The notes under the pieces are model-generated. The model saw only the letters and a list, made by a program, of their open reading frames with translations. It was not told the DNA's origin and ran no database searches. DNA of 8,763 nucleotides, taken from assembly GCA_038231495.1 (NCBI GenBank), contig JBBRLG010000311.1:1-8763 (forward strand), written 5' to 3'. Within the stretch, counting starts at the first letter, position 1. Each line of letters begins with the position of its first letter. The stretch is from JBBRLG01 sp038231495. GTDB taxonomy: Bacteria > Planctomycetota > Planctomycetia > Gemmatales > Gemmataceae. The position numbers and the translations under genes were made by a program. Below are positions 1-6,985 of the stretch, one piece after another.

Positions 1-105
1 AACCCCATATCTTTTGCTTGCCTGGTGACTACGCTCCTGTAGTCGGAAACACCCTCCGCTCGATTACCCTCCCGGCTCGCCTAAGACTGGCCTGACGCGC
101 AAGAA
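1..105. other. Intergenic segment with a small inverted repeat
   Basis: No gene is supported here. The stretch lies downstream of the minus-strand operon. It contains a 6-bp inverted repeat, GACTAC at 27-32 and GTAGTC at 39-44, with a 6-base loop. On the minus strand, the direction in which the operon is read, no U-tract follows the stem, so it is not a convincing intrinsic terminator. It could be part of a dispersed intergenic repeat, but only one copy is in the window. Confidence 0.5.
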
Positions 106-3100
106 CTACTTCCCATTCAAAATGCGCGCCCGCGCCGGCGAACCGGCCACGTCTTCCATTTCCAATCGCAGCCCTTCCTTGCGCTGCGTCAAGTCCAGCG
201 CGAAGGTCAGCGTGTGAACGCCGGCCTTCAGATCGACGGTCATCTCTTCGTTCGGCTCGACCGGCTCGGCATCCAGCCATAACCGCACGCCCTTGGCCGT
301 GTTTAGCAGCAGCCGAACCTTGCCCGGCGTGGTCGCTTCGACCTGGCAGCGTACGAAACCCATGGTGCCGACGCCCTTGGTCGGCGTCGCCACCGCGTCG
401 ATCTTCGGGATGTTGTCCAGCGGCAACACGCCGGCCACCGTGCCGTACGCTGGCGTCCAGTGCAACAGCGGATCATTGGACGCCGCCGACGCGACGCCCG
501 TGCGTAACAGGAGGTTTCGGCCCTCCGGCGTCGGTTCCAGGACCCGCCAGGTGCGCACCTGCCGCGCCTTGCTCGCGGAAAAGGGGCCGGCCTTGCCCAG
601 TTCCGAAAGGAAGCGCACGAGGTCCACCATCTCTTGCCGAGTCAGCGTGTCCGCAAGACCTTCCGGCATCAGTGAGCCGCCGTCACTGCGGTCGTCAATC
701 GACTTGATCGGGATCGTAATCTCTTTGTCCTCGGCGTCGCGCAAAACCAGTTCCGTCTTGGTTTCGCGCACCTTGATGCCCGTGACGACCTTGCCGCTTA
801 TGCTGTTTATGACGAGGGAGTGATAGTTCTCCTTGATCGCCTTGTTCGGCAGCAGGATCGAGTCGATGATGTAATCGATTTGAGCGCTGGCCCCGATGCT
901 CGACAGGTCCGGCCCGACCTGGCCGCCCGCGCCGGCGATGGCGTGGCACTTCTGGCACGACAAGTCCAGGCGGCGGTAGATTGCCTCCCCTTGCACCGGG
1001 TTGCCCTGCTTGCGCACCTCGGCGGTCAGCGCCTCCATTTCCGCGACGGTCAGGTTGTGGTTGACGTTCGTCAGCCCGCCCGCTTTCGTCAGCGCGGCGA
1101 CCAGCGCGGCGTAGTCGCGGCCCGACGCCCGCACGGCGCGAATGCCGCTGCGGGCTACGTCGGCGGGCAGTTTCTTGTCGGCCAACGCCTTGGCCAGCAA
1201 ATCTGGCCCGTTTTTGCGGCCCACGAAGGCGGCAAAGACCTCGGTTGGGTCGTCAACAGGGTTAGCCGACAGCACCTCGACGGCACGCGGGGCGGCGGCC
1301 TCGGGGTCCAGCAGCGCCAGGGCGACGACCGCTTGCAGCCGTCGTTTCTGCGGTTGGTCCGCGGCGGACAGTTGTAGGAACGCTTCCTTACTGGCGTTGC
1401 CGCCGAGTGATACCAGTCCTTCCAGCGCCGCCTGGCGCACGGGGTCCGACGTTTTCGCACCCTGCGCCAGGTCCAGCAGGTCGGCGCGCAGTTTTTCCAC
1501 CTGCCACAGTCCTACGATACGCGCAGCTGCCGTGCGTACGCCTTCGTTGTCGCTCTTAAGCAGTGGGGCGATTCGGTTCAGGTCGCCGGTCGGTTTTACG
1601 TTGCGCTGGCGCGCCGCCTGTTCGAGTGCCGTCAACAAGGTCGCTTGACGCCCGGCGGGCACCGCTTCCTTGGCGAGTACCAGGTCGAGGAGCAAGTCGA
1701 GTTCCTGCGGGCCGCCGACGCCGGCAATCGACGTAAGAATGCTATCCTCGCGCTCCTTCGGCACCTTGCCGCCCTTGATGAGTTCGACGAGCGGCTTGAC
1801 GACGTTCTTCGAGCCGACCGCTTGCAGCGCGAACAGCAGGTGGCCGACGTTGCCGCCGAAGTTTAATTTGCCCTTCTCCAACTCCGGCATCCACACGGCT
1901 TCCAGGTCGCGGGCCGTCTGCCACAAGGCATAATCCAGGTACTTGTCCACCGGCCGGTCGAGCGCGTCCATTGCCAACTCGACGGCGCGCGGCTGCTGGA
2001 CTTGCGCCAGCGACCGTACCGCTTCGAGGCGTACTTGCGGGTGGTCGTCGGCGACGCCCGCCGCCAGCAGTTCGAGCGGGTGGTCGAGCCTCTTGTGCCA
2101 GTAGGCGACGACACGCAGCGCCGCCGCGCGGGCGTGGTGGTCGTGGGCGTGTGCCACCGTGGCGAGCAGCTTCGGTTCCACTACGTCCAGCGATTGATAG
2201 GTCCACAGCGCTTCAAGCAAGTTGTGTTCGTAGTCCTTGTCGTTGGCGTCGAGTTTGGCTACCCATTGCGCCAGGTCGGGCTGGACCTTCACGGCACCGC
2301 GTTCCTTCAAGACGCGCTTGGCGAAGTGCCGGGTCCACTGCTCCGGCATCTTGAGCTGGTCGAGCAGTTCGGCCGTCGAGGCGTCTACCAGTTGCGGCCG
2401 TTTCACCAGCGGCCGGTTCTTGGCGGTGACGCGCCAGATGCGGCCGTGAGTTATGTCACGTCGCGGATCGCGGAAGTCCACTTCACCGTGCTGGATGATC
2501 GGGTTGTACCAGTCGGCGATGTAGAGCGCGCCGTCCGGCCCCATCTTCACGTCGATCGGGCGGAACGCCTCGTGCCGCGTCTTGATTAGTTCGCCCTTTT
2601 CCAGGGCGGCGTAGGCGGCACCATCTTCCTTCAACACGAATCGGCACACGCGGTGGCCGCGAAAATCGTTGGTGATGAGGTTGCCTTGCCACTCGTCGGG
2701 GAAGTGCCGGCCGCTGACGATTTCCAGGCCGCAGTGCTTCGGGCTGCCGGGATTTAAGCCCTGGATCACGCGCGGCGCAGCGGCTGCGGTGAAGTAAGAC
2801 CCGCCGGGCAGGACGTAGTTGATACCCTCGCCGCCCGCGCCGTCGGTGACAAAGGACTGGCCCCAGCGGTCGAAGTCGTGGCCCCAGGCGTTAACCCAGC
2901 CGCGCGCGAAAACGCCCAGTTCCAGCGTCTCGGGTCGGAACTGCCAGATGCCGCCGGCGTTGAGTTCGCGCAGCCCGTGCGGCGTCTCGATGTGGCTGTG
3001 AATGTAGATCGACTGGTTCATGTACAACATGCCGTCTGGCCCCCAGCGCAGGGTGTGCAGCATGTGGTGCGTGTCCTCGGTGCCGAAGCCGGAGAGTACG

Positions 3101-3564
3101 ACCTTGCGGCGGTCGGCCTTCTCCTTGCCGGGCGAGCAGGACAGGTGCAACAGGTCGGTGCTATCGGCGACGTAGACGCCGCCGTCGCCGGGTTCGAGGC
3201 CGGTCGGGATGAGAAGGCCGTCGGCGAAGACGGTCGTCTTGTCGGCCTTGCCGACGCCCTGGGTATCTTCGAGTAAGATGATACGGTCGTTCTGCTTGGC
3301 CCCCGGTTTGATCTGTGGGTACGACTCGCCGCACGCCACCCAGAGCCGGCCCTGCGCGTCGAAATTCATCTGAATCGGCTTGGCCAGCAACGGGTCGGCG
3401 GCAAAGAGGTTGACTTCAAAGCCGTCGGCGACCTCGAACGATTTGCGCTCCAACTCCGGGTCGGGGTCGGGGATTTTCGCTTCTTTTTGGGCGAAAGCCG
3501 CCGGTGCTGCCAGCATGCCAAGGAATCCAAAGCCAAGGACGATCCCCAGGATAATACGCTTCAT
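106..3564 (-). CDS. PVC-type exported dehydrogenase with HEAT repeats, cytochrome c domain and C-terminal beta-sandwich-like tail
   Basis: 1152 residues. Seen: a Sec-type signal peptide at residues 1-25 (MKR, a hydrophobic stretch, then AFA before Gln26). A six-bladed-type beta-propeller follows at about 45-382, with WGPDGMLY near 174-181 and MGPDGALYIADWYNP near 341-355, the hallmark of the Pirellula/Verrucomicrobium membrane-bound dehydrogenase family (TIGR02604-like, related to sugar dehydrogenases). HEAT-like helical repeats span about 395-830. A heme-binding domain of TIGR02603 type covers about 855-990, with C870-x-x-C873-H874 for covalent heme and Met966 (in SLMPEGL) as probable axial ligand. 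The last 150 or so residues, including GVRLWLDAEPVEP and LKAGVHTLTFALDL, resemble a PA14-like or carbohydrate-binding beta-sandwich. Inferred role: periplasmic oxidation of a sugar-like substrate with electron transfer to the c-type heme; the substrate is unknown. The start is ATG at 3564 rather than the adjacent in-frame GTG at 3567, because a GGGAGGGG ribosome site lies 7 bases before the ATG. It overlaps the stop of the upstream hydrolase gene by one base, so translation is probably coupled. The stop is TAG. Confidence 0.93.
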   Translation of the reverse strand: MKRIILGIVLGFGFLGMLAAPAAFAQKEAKIPDPDPELERKSFEVADGFEVNLFAADPLLAKPIQMNFDAQGRLWVACGESYPQIKPGAKQNDRIILLEDTQGVGKADKTTVFADGLLIPTGLEPGDGGVYVADSTDLLHLSCSPGKEKADRRKVVLSGFGTEDTHHMLHTLRWGPDGMLYMNQSIYIHSHIETPHGLRELNAGGIWQFRPETLELGVFARGWVNAWGHDFDRWGQSFVTDGAGGEGINYVLPGGSYFTAAAAPRVIQGLNPGSPKHCGLEIVSGRHFPDEWQGNLITNDFRGHRVCRFVLKEDGAAYAALEKGELIKTRHEAFRPIDVKMGPDGALYIADWYNPIIQHGEVDFRDPRRDITHGRIWRVTAKNRPLVKRPQLVDASTAELLDQLKMPEQWTRHFAKRVLKERGAVKVQPDLAQWVAKLDANDKDYEHNLLEALWTYQSLDVVEPKLLATVAHAHDHHARAAALRVVAYWHKRLDHPLELLAAGVADDHPQVRLEAVRSLAQVQQPRAVELAMDALDRPVDKYLDYALWQTARDLEAVWMPELEKGKLNFGGNVGHLLFALQAVGSKNVVKPLVELIKGGKVPKEREDSILTSIAGVGGPQELDLLLDLVLAKEAVPAGRQATLLTALEQAARQRNVKPTGDLNRIAPLLKSDNEGVRTAAARIVGLWQVEKLRADLLDLAQGAKTSDPVRQAALEGLVSLGGNASKEAFLQLSAADQPQKRRLQAVVALALLDPEAAAPRAVEVLSANPVDDPTEVFAAFVGRKNGPDLLAKALADKKLPADVARSGIRAVRASGRDYAALVAALTKAGGLTNVNHNLTVAEMEALTAEVRKQGNPVQGEAIYRRLDLSCQKCHAIAGAGGQVGPDLSSIGASAQIDYIIDSILLPNKAIKENYHSLVINSISGKVVTGIKVRETKTELVLRDAEDKEITIPIKSIDDRSDGGSLMPEGLADTLTRQEMVDLVRFLSELGKAGPFSASKARQVRTWRVLEPTPEGRNLLLRTGVASAASNDPLLHWTPAYGTVAGVLPLDNIPKIDAVATPTKGVGTMGFVRCQVEATTPGKVRLLLNTAKGVRLWLDAEPVEPNEEMTVDLKAGVHTLTFALDLTQRKEGLRLEMEDVAGSPARARILNGK

Positions 3565-4850
3565 CACTTATCCCCTCCCGTCGTCCGGGCCTTGAGTTCG
3601 TAGGTGTGCGCGACCGGCACGCGCAGCTTGGCGATTTCCTCTTCCTGCTTGGCGACGAGTGGGTCGAATTGCGGAATCTCGCGGGCGTTTTGCCCTTGCT
3701 CGTGCTTGCGGAAGCCGAACAGGTACGTCTCGTTCTGCGGCCGCCAGCGGTGGAAGTAGAGGCGGTTCTTTTCGACGATCGCCGCCCGCAGCTTCTCCGC
3801 CTGGTCGAATTCCGGGCCGCATTGCAGTTTCACGCCGTCGGCCCACGCCTTCGCCGTGGTCGTCACGGTGGCCTTGCCGTCAATGGTCAAGACGTACTTG
3901 CCCGGTGCCAAACCCCGCACACGCAACAGCCGCTCCGCTTCCGGCATCGTCTCCGGGTGTTCAACCTCCTTCTCGAACAGGGGCAGCGGCAAGGCGGCGT
4001 CCGCGATTTGAAAGCTCACGGCATTCTCGGCGAACCGGGCACCGTCGGCGTTCGCCTTTTCGGGCGTGAACTTACCTCCTTCAACCTGCGCCACCTTCTT
4101 TTCGAGATCAATCTGCACTTGCCACGGCTTGGCGTTCAAGCCAAGCCCGCGCGTCAGGGCGAAGGACGAACGCCAGTAGCCGTACGCCGTAAAGTGAATG
4201 CCGTTGTCGGTAAGCAACAGCGGCGACTTTGCCTTGCCGCCGTCGGGCAGCAGGTCGAACAGATCGACGAAGGCATAGCCGCGCTTCTCGGCCACCTTGC
4301 GCATGGCGTCGCGGTAAAGCTGGCCATTTTTGTTCGGTGCCGTCGGGTCGGGCAGCGGCCGGCCCAGGTCCTCCTGGCGCGTGGGCGACAGCAAGACGAT
4401 ACGGGCCTTGGTCTCGGCCAGCGTGTCGAGCAGTTTGTTCAAGCCGTCGAGGAAGTGCGTCAACCCGGCCGCGCCGTCGAACGCCTCGTTGTTGCCGTAG
4501 CCAACAATCACGACGGTCGGCTCGATCGAGGCGACGTGTTCCTTGAGGTGTTTGAAGCCGTCGGCCTGGGTGCCGAAGCCGGCGCGGGCCTGGCCCCAGA
4601 CGGTGTCGCCGGCCCAGCCGAGGTTGCGGAACTGGATGTTCTTGTCGGGGAACCGGGCCGTAAGGGCGGCCTCCCAGTAGCCGTAGCGTTGTTCGCGCTC
4701 GATAAGGGTATTGCCCAGCAAGACCACGCGGTCGTTGTCGTTGAGGTTGAAGGCTTCGGGCTTGGCAGGCTTAGCGGCATCGGCGGCGCAGGCGGCGGTC
4801 GGCAGGCACGCGACCAGCGCGATGCCGACCAGGGGTAGGAAGCGTTTCAC
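3564..4850 (-). CDS. Secreted SGNH/GDSL-like hydrolase family protein, nucleophile position Thr
   Basis: 428 residues from GTG 4850. I chose this start because GGGAG lies 9 bases upstream and it puts a signal sequence at the N-terminus (VKRFLPLVGIALVAC). The open frame runs back to 4982, but that extension is Arg/Pro-rich and covers the promoter region. Cleavage is ambiguous: a lipobox-like LVAC ends at Cys15, while SPase I could cut near residues 21-25. SGNH blocks seen: block I LLGNTLIE at 44-51, where GDS is replaced by Gly46-Asn47-Thr48; block II NLGWAGD at 76-82; block III GYGNNE at 117-122; block V D215-N-G-I-H219. The C-terminal part (about 240-428) ends in a motif family seen in planctomycete paralogues (YFHRWRPQNETY, IPQFDPL, EEEIAKLRVPV). 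The family usually hydrolyses acyl or acetyl esters, often on carbohydrates; with the serine replaced by threonine, activity here is uncertain. It is the first gene of a two-gene operon with the dehydrogenase/cytochrome protein, suggesting joint envelope work such as deacylation followed by oxidation. That pairing is inference. Confidence 0.88.
   Translation of the reverse strand: MKRFLPLVGIALVACLPTAACAADAAKPAKPEAFNLNDNDRVVLLGNTLIEREQRYGYWEAALTARFPDKNIQFRNLGWAGDTVWGQARAGFGTQADGFKHLKEHVASIEPTVVIVGYGNNEAFDGAAGLTHFLDGLNKLLDTLAETKARIVLLSPTRQEDLGRPLPDPTAPNKNGQLYRDAMRKVAEKRGYAFVDLFDLLPDGGKAKSPLLLTDNGIHFTAYGYWRSSFALTRGLGLNAKPWQVQIDLEKKVAQVEGGKFTPEKANADGARFAENAVSFQIADAALPLPLFEKEVEHPETMPEAERLLRVRGLAPGKYVLTIDGKATVTTTAKAWADGVKLQCGPEFDQAEKLRAAIVEKNRLYFHRWRPQNETYLFGFRKHEQGQNAREIPQFDPLVAKQEEEIAKLRVPVAHTYELKARTTGGDK
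3572..3579 (-). promoter_or_regulatory. Ribosome binding site of the dehydrogenase gene
   Basis: On the minus strand GGGAGGGG lies 7 bases before ATG 3564, inside the last codons of the upstream hydrolase gene. It favours ATG 3564 over GTG 3567 and allows reinitiation by ribosomes finishing the upstream gene. Confidence 0.7.
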
Positions 4851-4859
4851 TCCGGCGGT

Positions 4860-4864
4860 CTCCC
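4860..4864 (-). promoter_or_regulatory. Ribosome binding site supporting GTG 4850
   Basis: GGGAG on the minus strand lies 9 bases before GTG 4850. Together with the signal sequence that begins right after this GTG, it decides the start of the SGNH-like gene against the longer open frame. Confidence 0.6.
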
Positions 4865-4897
4865 AAAGAAAGTCCGGACGAGGGTGTGATAACCGTG

Positions 4898-4903
4898 ATT
4901 GTA
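4898..4903 (-). promoter_or_regulatory. Candidate -10 element of the minus-strand operon
   Basis: On the minus strand TACAAT (5 of 6 to TATAAT) lies about 48 bases before GTG 4850, which would give a leader of about 40 bases. The best -35-like hexamer, TTGCGG at 4929-4924, is 20 bases upstream, which is too far for a good sigma-70 promoter. The -10 match in GC-rich DNA is suggestive only. Confidence 0.35.
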
Positions 4904-4963
4904 GCGGGTGGGGGAAGTTGCCGCCGCAAGAATTTCGGCGGGGAAGCGGTGTTGTTTTCGCCC

Positions 4964-4991
4964 TTGCAATCCCGGCGGGCACTTTTATAAT
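4964..4991 (+). promoter_or_regulatory. Sigma-70-type promoter of the tRNA-Gly gene
   Basis: A perfect TATAAT at 4986-4991 is preceded by TTGCAA at 4964-4969 (4 of 6 to TTGACA) with a 16-base spacer. Transcription would start near 4998, leaving about 27 bases of 5' leader before the tRNA. This is the strongest promoter in the window. The propeller gene downstream has no equivalent of its own, so this promoter may serve it too. Confidence 0.75.
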
Positions 4992-5024
4992 TCAGGGGAC
5001 GAAGCAGTAGCGGCTGTTTCATTT

Positions 5025-5096
<72 letters not shown>

Positions 5097-5098
5097 CT

Positions 5099-5185
5099 GG
5101 AGCCGGGAGCATTTCAACCGAAATGCGCCCGGCATTTTGCCGCTTGCGGCTTTGCGGGCCATCGCAAAGCCGCAAGCGGCGGGAC
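5099..5185 (+). repeat. Two-hairpin repeat element, copy A
   Basis: This copy starts GGAGCCGGGAGC and ends GGGAC. Hairpin 1 pairs 5102-5115 with 5120-5133 (14 positions, one A/G mismatch at 5108/5127, loop AACC). Hairpin 2 pairs 5139-5156 with 5163-5180, a perfect 18-bp stem with loop GGCCAT. Only 5 bases (ATTTT) separate the hairpins. A second copy in the same orientation follows the next gene at 6986-7085. Whether this is a dispersed REP-like DNA repeat or a conserved RNA structure cannot be told from two copies. It sits between the tRNA and the ribosome site of the propeller gene, so it would be in the 5' leader of any read-through transcript. Confidence 0.85.
5102..5138 (+). terminator. 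Terminator-like hairpin after tRNA-Gly
   Basis: Hairpin 1 of repeat copy A is a GC-rich stem with one mismatch, followed by ATTTT. It begins 6 bases after the tRNA discriminator base. The U-run is short and interrupted by an A, so termination may be partial, letting some transcripts enter the downstream gene. Confidence 0.45.
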
Positions 5186-5222
5186 AGTAACCAGGCCGCC
5201 GGGCGGTGTCGAGCTTGACCCT

Positions 5223-5226
5223 GGAG
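5223..5226 (+). promoter_or_regulatory. Ribosome binding site supporting ATG 5233
   Basis: GGAG ends 6 bases before ATG 5233. This fixes the propeller gene's start there rather than at the in-frame GTG 5206, which has no such site. Confidence 0.7.
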
Positions 5227-5232
5227 TTCACC

Positions 5233-6972
5233 ATGAAATGGTTGCGTTCCTTGTGGACCGGGCGAATTGATCGGCACACGCCCAAACTCTCGGTCCCGAC
5301 CGCGCCACCGCGACCGCGGTTGGCTTTGGAAGCACTGGAAGACCGCTGTCTTCTCTCCAACGGCATTAGCGTATTTTCCGTTCCCGTGACGCCGCCGACC
5401 ACCTTTGCTGGACCCCTTGGCATCACGGCCGGGCCGGATGGCAACCTCTGGTTTACGGACCAAGTGTCCGGCTCGGCTGGGAAGATCACTCCGGCAGGCG
5501 TTGTCACGGAATACCCCACGAGCATCAAAGATGCTAGCGGGGATGCCCCCCTGATCTCCCACAACATCGTGACCGGCCCGGACGGCAACCTCTGGTTCAC
5601 CAACTATAAAAGCACGTTCCAACATACCGGCTTCCCCAGGCTGGTGAGCCAGTCCGAGGTGGTCAAAGTCACGCCGGCCGGCGTCGTCACCGAATTCAAA
5701 TTGCCGGACGCCACCAGCGGCCCGCTGGGCATCGCCGTCGGGACGGACGGCAAGCTCTGGTTCACCGAAAGCCGTGCCAACAAGATCGGCAGCATCACCA
5801 CCGACGGCACGATTCAGGAGTTTGCCGTCCCTCCCATCGATAATGGCCAATCCAATCCGTTTACCGTGCTCGACATCATCACGGGCCCCGACGGCAACTT
5901 GTGGTACACGGAAATTGGCTCCAAGGTCGGGCGCATCACCACGAAGGGCGCCTCCCTGGGCGAAGTTTCGCTGTCGGCTCCGGCACGCGGCATCACGGCC
6001 GGGCCGGACGGCAACGTGTGGATAACCGAAACCAACGGGCCCGGCTTCGACACCACGGCCAACGCCATTGGCCGGATCACGCCGGCGGGAACCTTAACGG
6101 AATTCAAATCCTTCCTTACGCCCGGCGTCGCTCCCGACGGCATCACGACCGGGCCGGACGGGGACCTCTGGTTTACCGAAGAAATAAATTTAGGCCCGAC
6201 GTTGATCGGGAGCATTCGACCGGATGGAGGTTTCAACGCCGAGCTTACCGTCCCAGCCGACGGGGGGACGAGCTACCCCAGCATCACGAACGGCCCGCGC
6301 GGGACGCTGTGGTTCACCGAATTTTTCCGCGGAAATATCGGCGTGGTGCATAACTACGTCGGAACTTTGTTCCAAAACGTGCTGGGACGCCCGGCGTCGC
6401 AAGGGGACCAGAACTACTGGAATAATGTGCGCGGTCAGAGTGGGCAGGCGGCGGTGGCCAACGGCATCCAGGGTTCCGACGAGGCCCACACCCACTTGGT
6501 CAACGGCGGGTATCAAACCTACCTCGGCCGCACCGCGGAGGCCGGCGGCTTGCAATTCTTCGTCAACCTGCTGCGCACCGCGACCGAGGAACAGGCCCTC
6601 GCCCGGTTGTTCGCGTCGCCGGAATACTATACACACGCCCCCACCGTGCCCGGAGTCGGCGGCGGCACGCCCAGCGATACGACGTACATCCAGGGACTGT
6701 TCCAGCAGCTGCTGGGCCGCGCCGCTCGGGCCGACGAACTACCGTACTGGCAGGCCCAGGTCGGCACCCAGGGGCGCGCGGCCGTGGCGCTGCTGGTCCA
6801 GGGGAGCGATGAATATCGGCGGGACAGCATTCAGGACGCCTACCGGACGCTGTTGCACCGCACCGGCCCCGCCAGCCAGGCTGAGGTGAACTACTGGATG
6901 TCCTTGAATCTCGACCACCAGCGCCTCAAGGTGGCCTTCGAGCAGACTGAGGAGTTCTTGTCCAACGGCTAA
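5233..6972 (+). CDS. Exported Vgb-like beta-propeller protein with C-terminal DUF4214 units
   Basis: 579 residues from ATG 5233. There is no classical hydrophobic signal peptide. Instead LEALEDRCLLS sits at residues 32-42, a variant of the LEPR-xLL motif found near the N-terminus of many planctomycete surface or exported proteins. Residues about 61-375 form seven blades of the virginiamycin B lyase-like (SMP-30/NHL-related) propeller, each with GPDG-x-LW-[FY]-TE or a close variant at about 67-75, 115-123, 170-179, 218-227, 257-266, 307-316 and 353-363. In characterised Vgb enzymes, two late blades carry Pro-His-Ala/Gly-Ile histidines needed for lyase activity. Here those places read APDGI and SYPSI; a His at a blade start occurs only at residue 110. 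Lyase activity is therefore unlikely, and binding or structure is more plausible. Residues about 375-576 hold four DUF4214-like units (LGR...YW...GSDE pattern) at about 375-420, 422-466, 485-530 and 532-576. That domain is common in large surface proteins; its function is not established. Two-hairpin repeats flank the gene on both sides. Confidence 0.9.
   Translation: MKWLRSLWTGRIDRHTPKLSVPTAPPRPRLALEALEDRCLLSNGISVFSVPVTPPTTFAGPLGITAGPDGNLWFTDQVSGSAGKITPAGVVTEYPTSIKDASGDAPLISHNIVTGPDGNLWFTNYKSTFQHTGFPRLVSQSEVVKVTPAGVVTEFKLPDATSGPLGIAVGTDGKLWFTESRANKIGSITTDGTIQEFAVPPIDNGQSNPFTVLDIITGPDGNLWYTEIGSKVGRITTKGASLGEVSLSAPARGITAGPDGNVWITETNGPGFDTTANAIGRITPAGTLTEFKSFLTPGVAPDGITTGPDGDLWFTEEINLGPTLIGSIRPDGGFNAELTVPADGGTSYPSITNGPRGTLWFTEFFRGNIGVVHNYVGTLFQNVLGRPASQGDQNYWNNVRGQSGQAAVANGIQGSDEAHTHLVNGGYQTYLGRTAEAGGLQFFVNLLRTATEEQALARLFASPEYYTHAPTVPGVGGGTPSDTTYIQGLFQQLLGRAARADELPYWQAQVGTQGRAAVALLVQGSDEYRRDSIQDAYRTLLHRTGPASQAEVNYWMSLNLDHQRLKVAFEQTEEFLSNG
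5413..6355 (+). repeat. Seven tandem propeller blades within the coding region
   Basis: Blade-encoding units recur through this stretch. The DNA at 5419-5438 and 5989-6008 (blades 1 and 5) is identical over 20 bases, and blade 6 at 6139-6158 differs from it by one base. The blade cores are thus similar at nucleotide level, consistent with internal duplication or gene conversion. Confidence 0.75.
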
Positions 6973-6985
6973 GAGCGTCGAGTCC

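Noticed and set aside
3606..4838. 410-codon plus-strand open frame opposite the SGNH-like gene
   Set aside because: It is antisense to a gene with clear motifs, and its protein shows no recognisable domain; long antisense frames are expected in GC-rich DNA.
4851..4982. Longer start for the SGNH-like protein
   Set aside because: The 44 extra residues are Arg/Pro-rich, would bury the signal sequence, and overlap the divergent promoter region; GTG 4850 has a ribosome site.
5233..6972. Streptogramin resistance gene (vgb)
   Set aside because: Propeller similarity only; the catalytic histidines are not at the expected blade positions, and the domain make-up is that of a surface protein.
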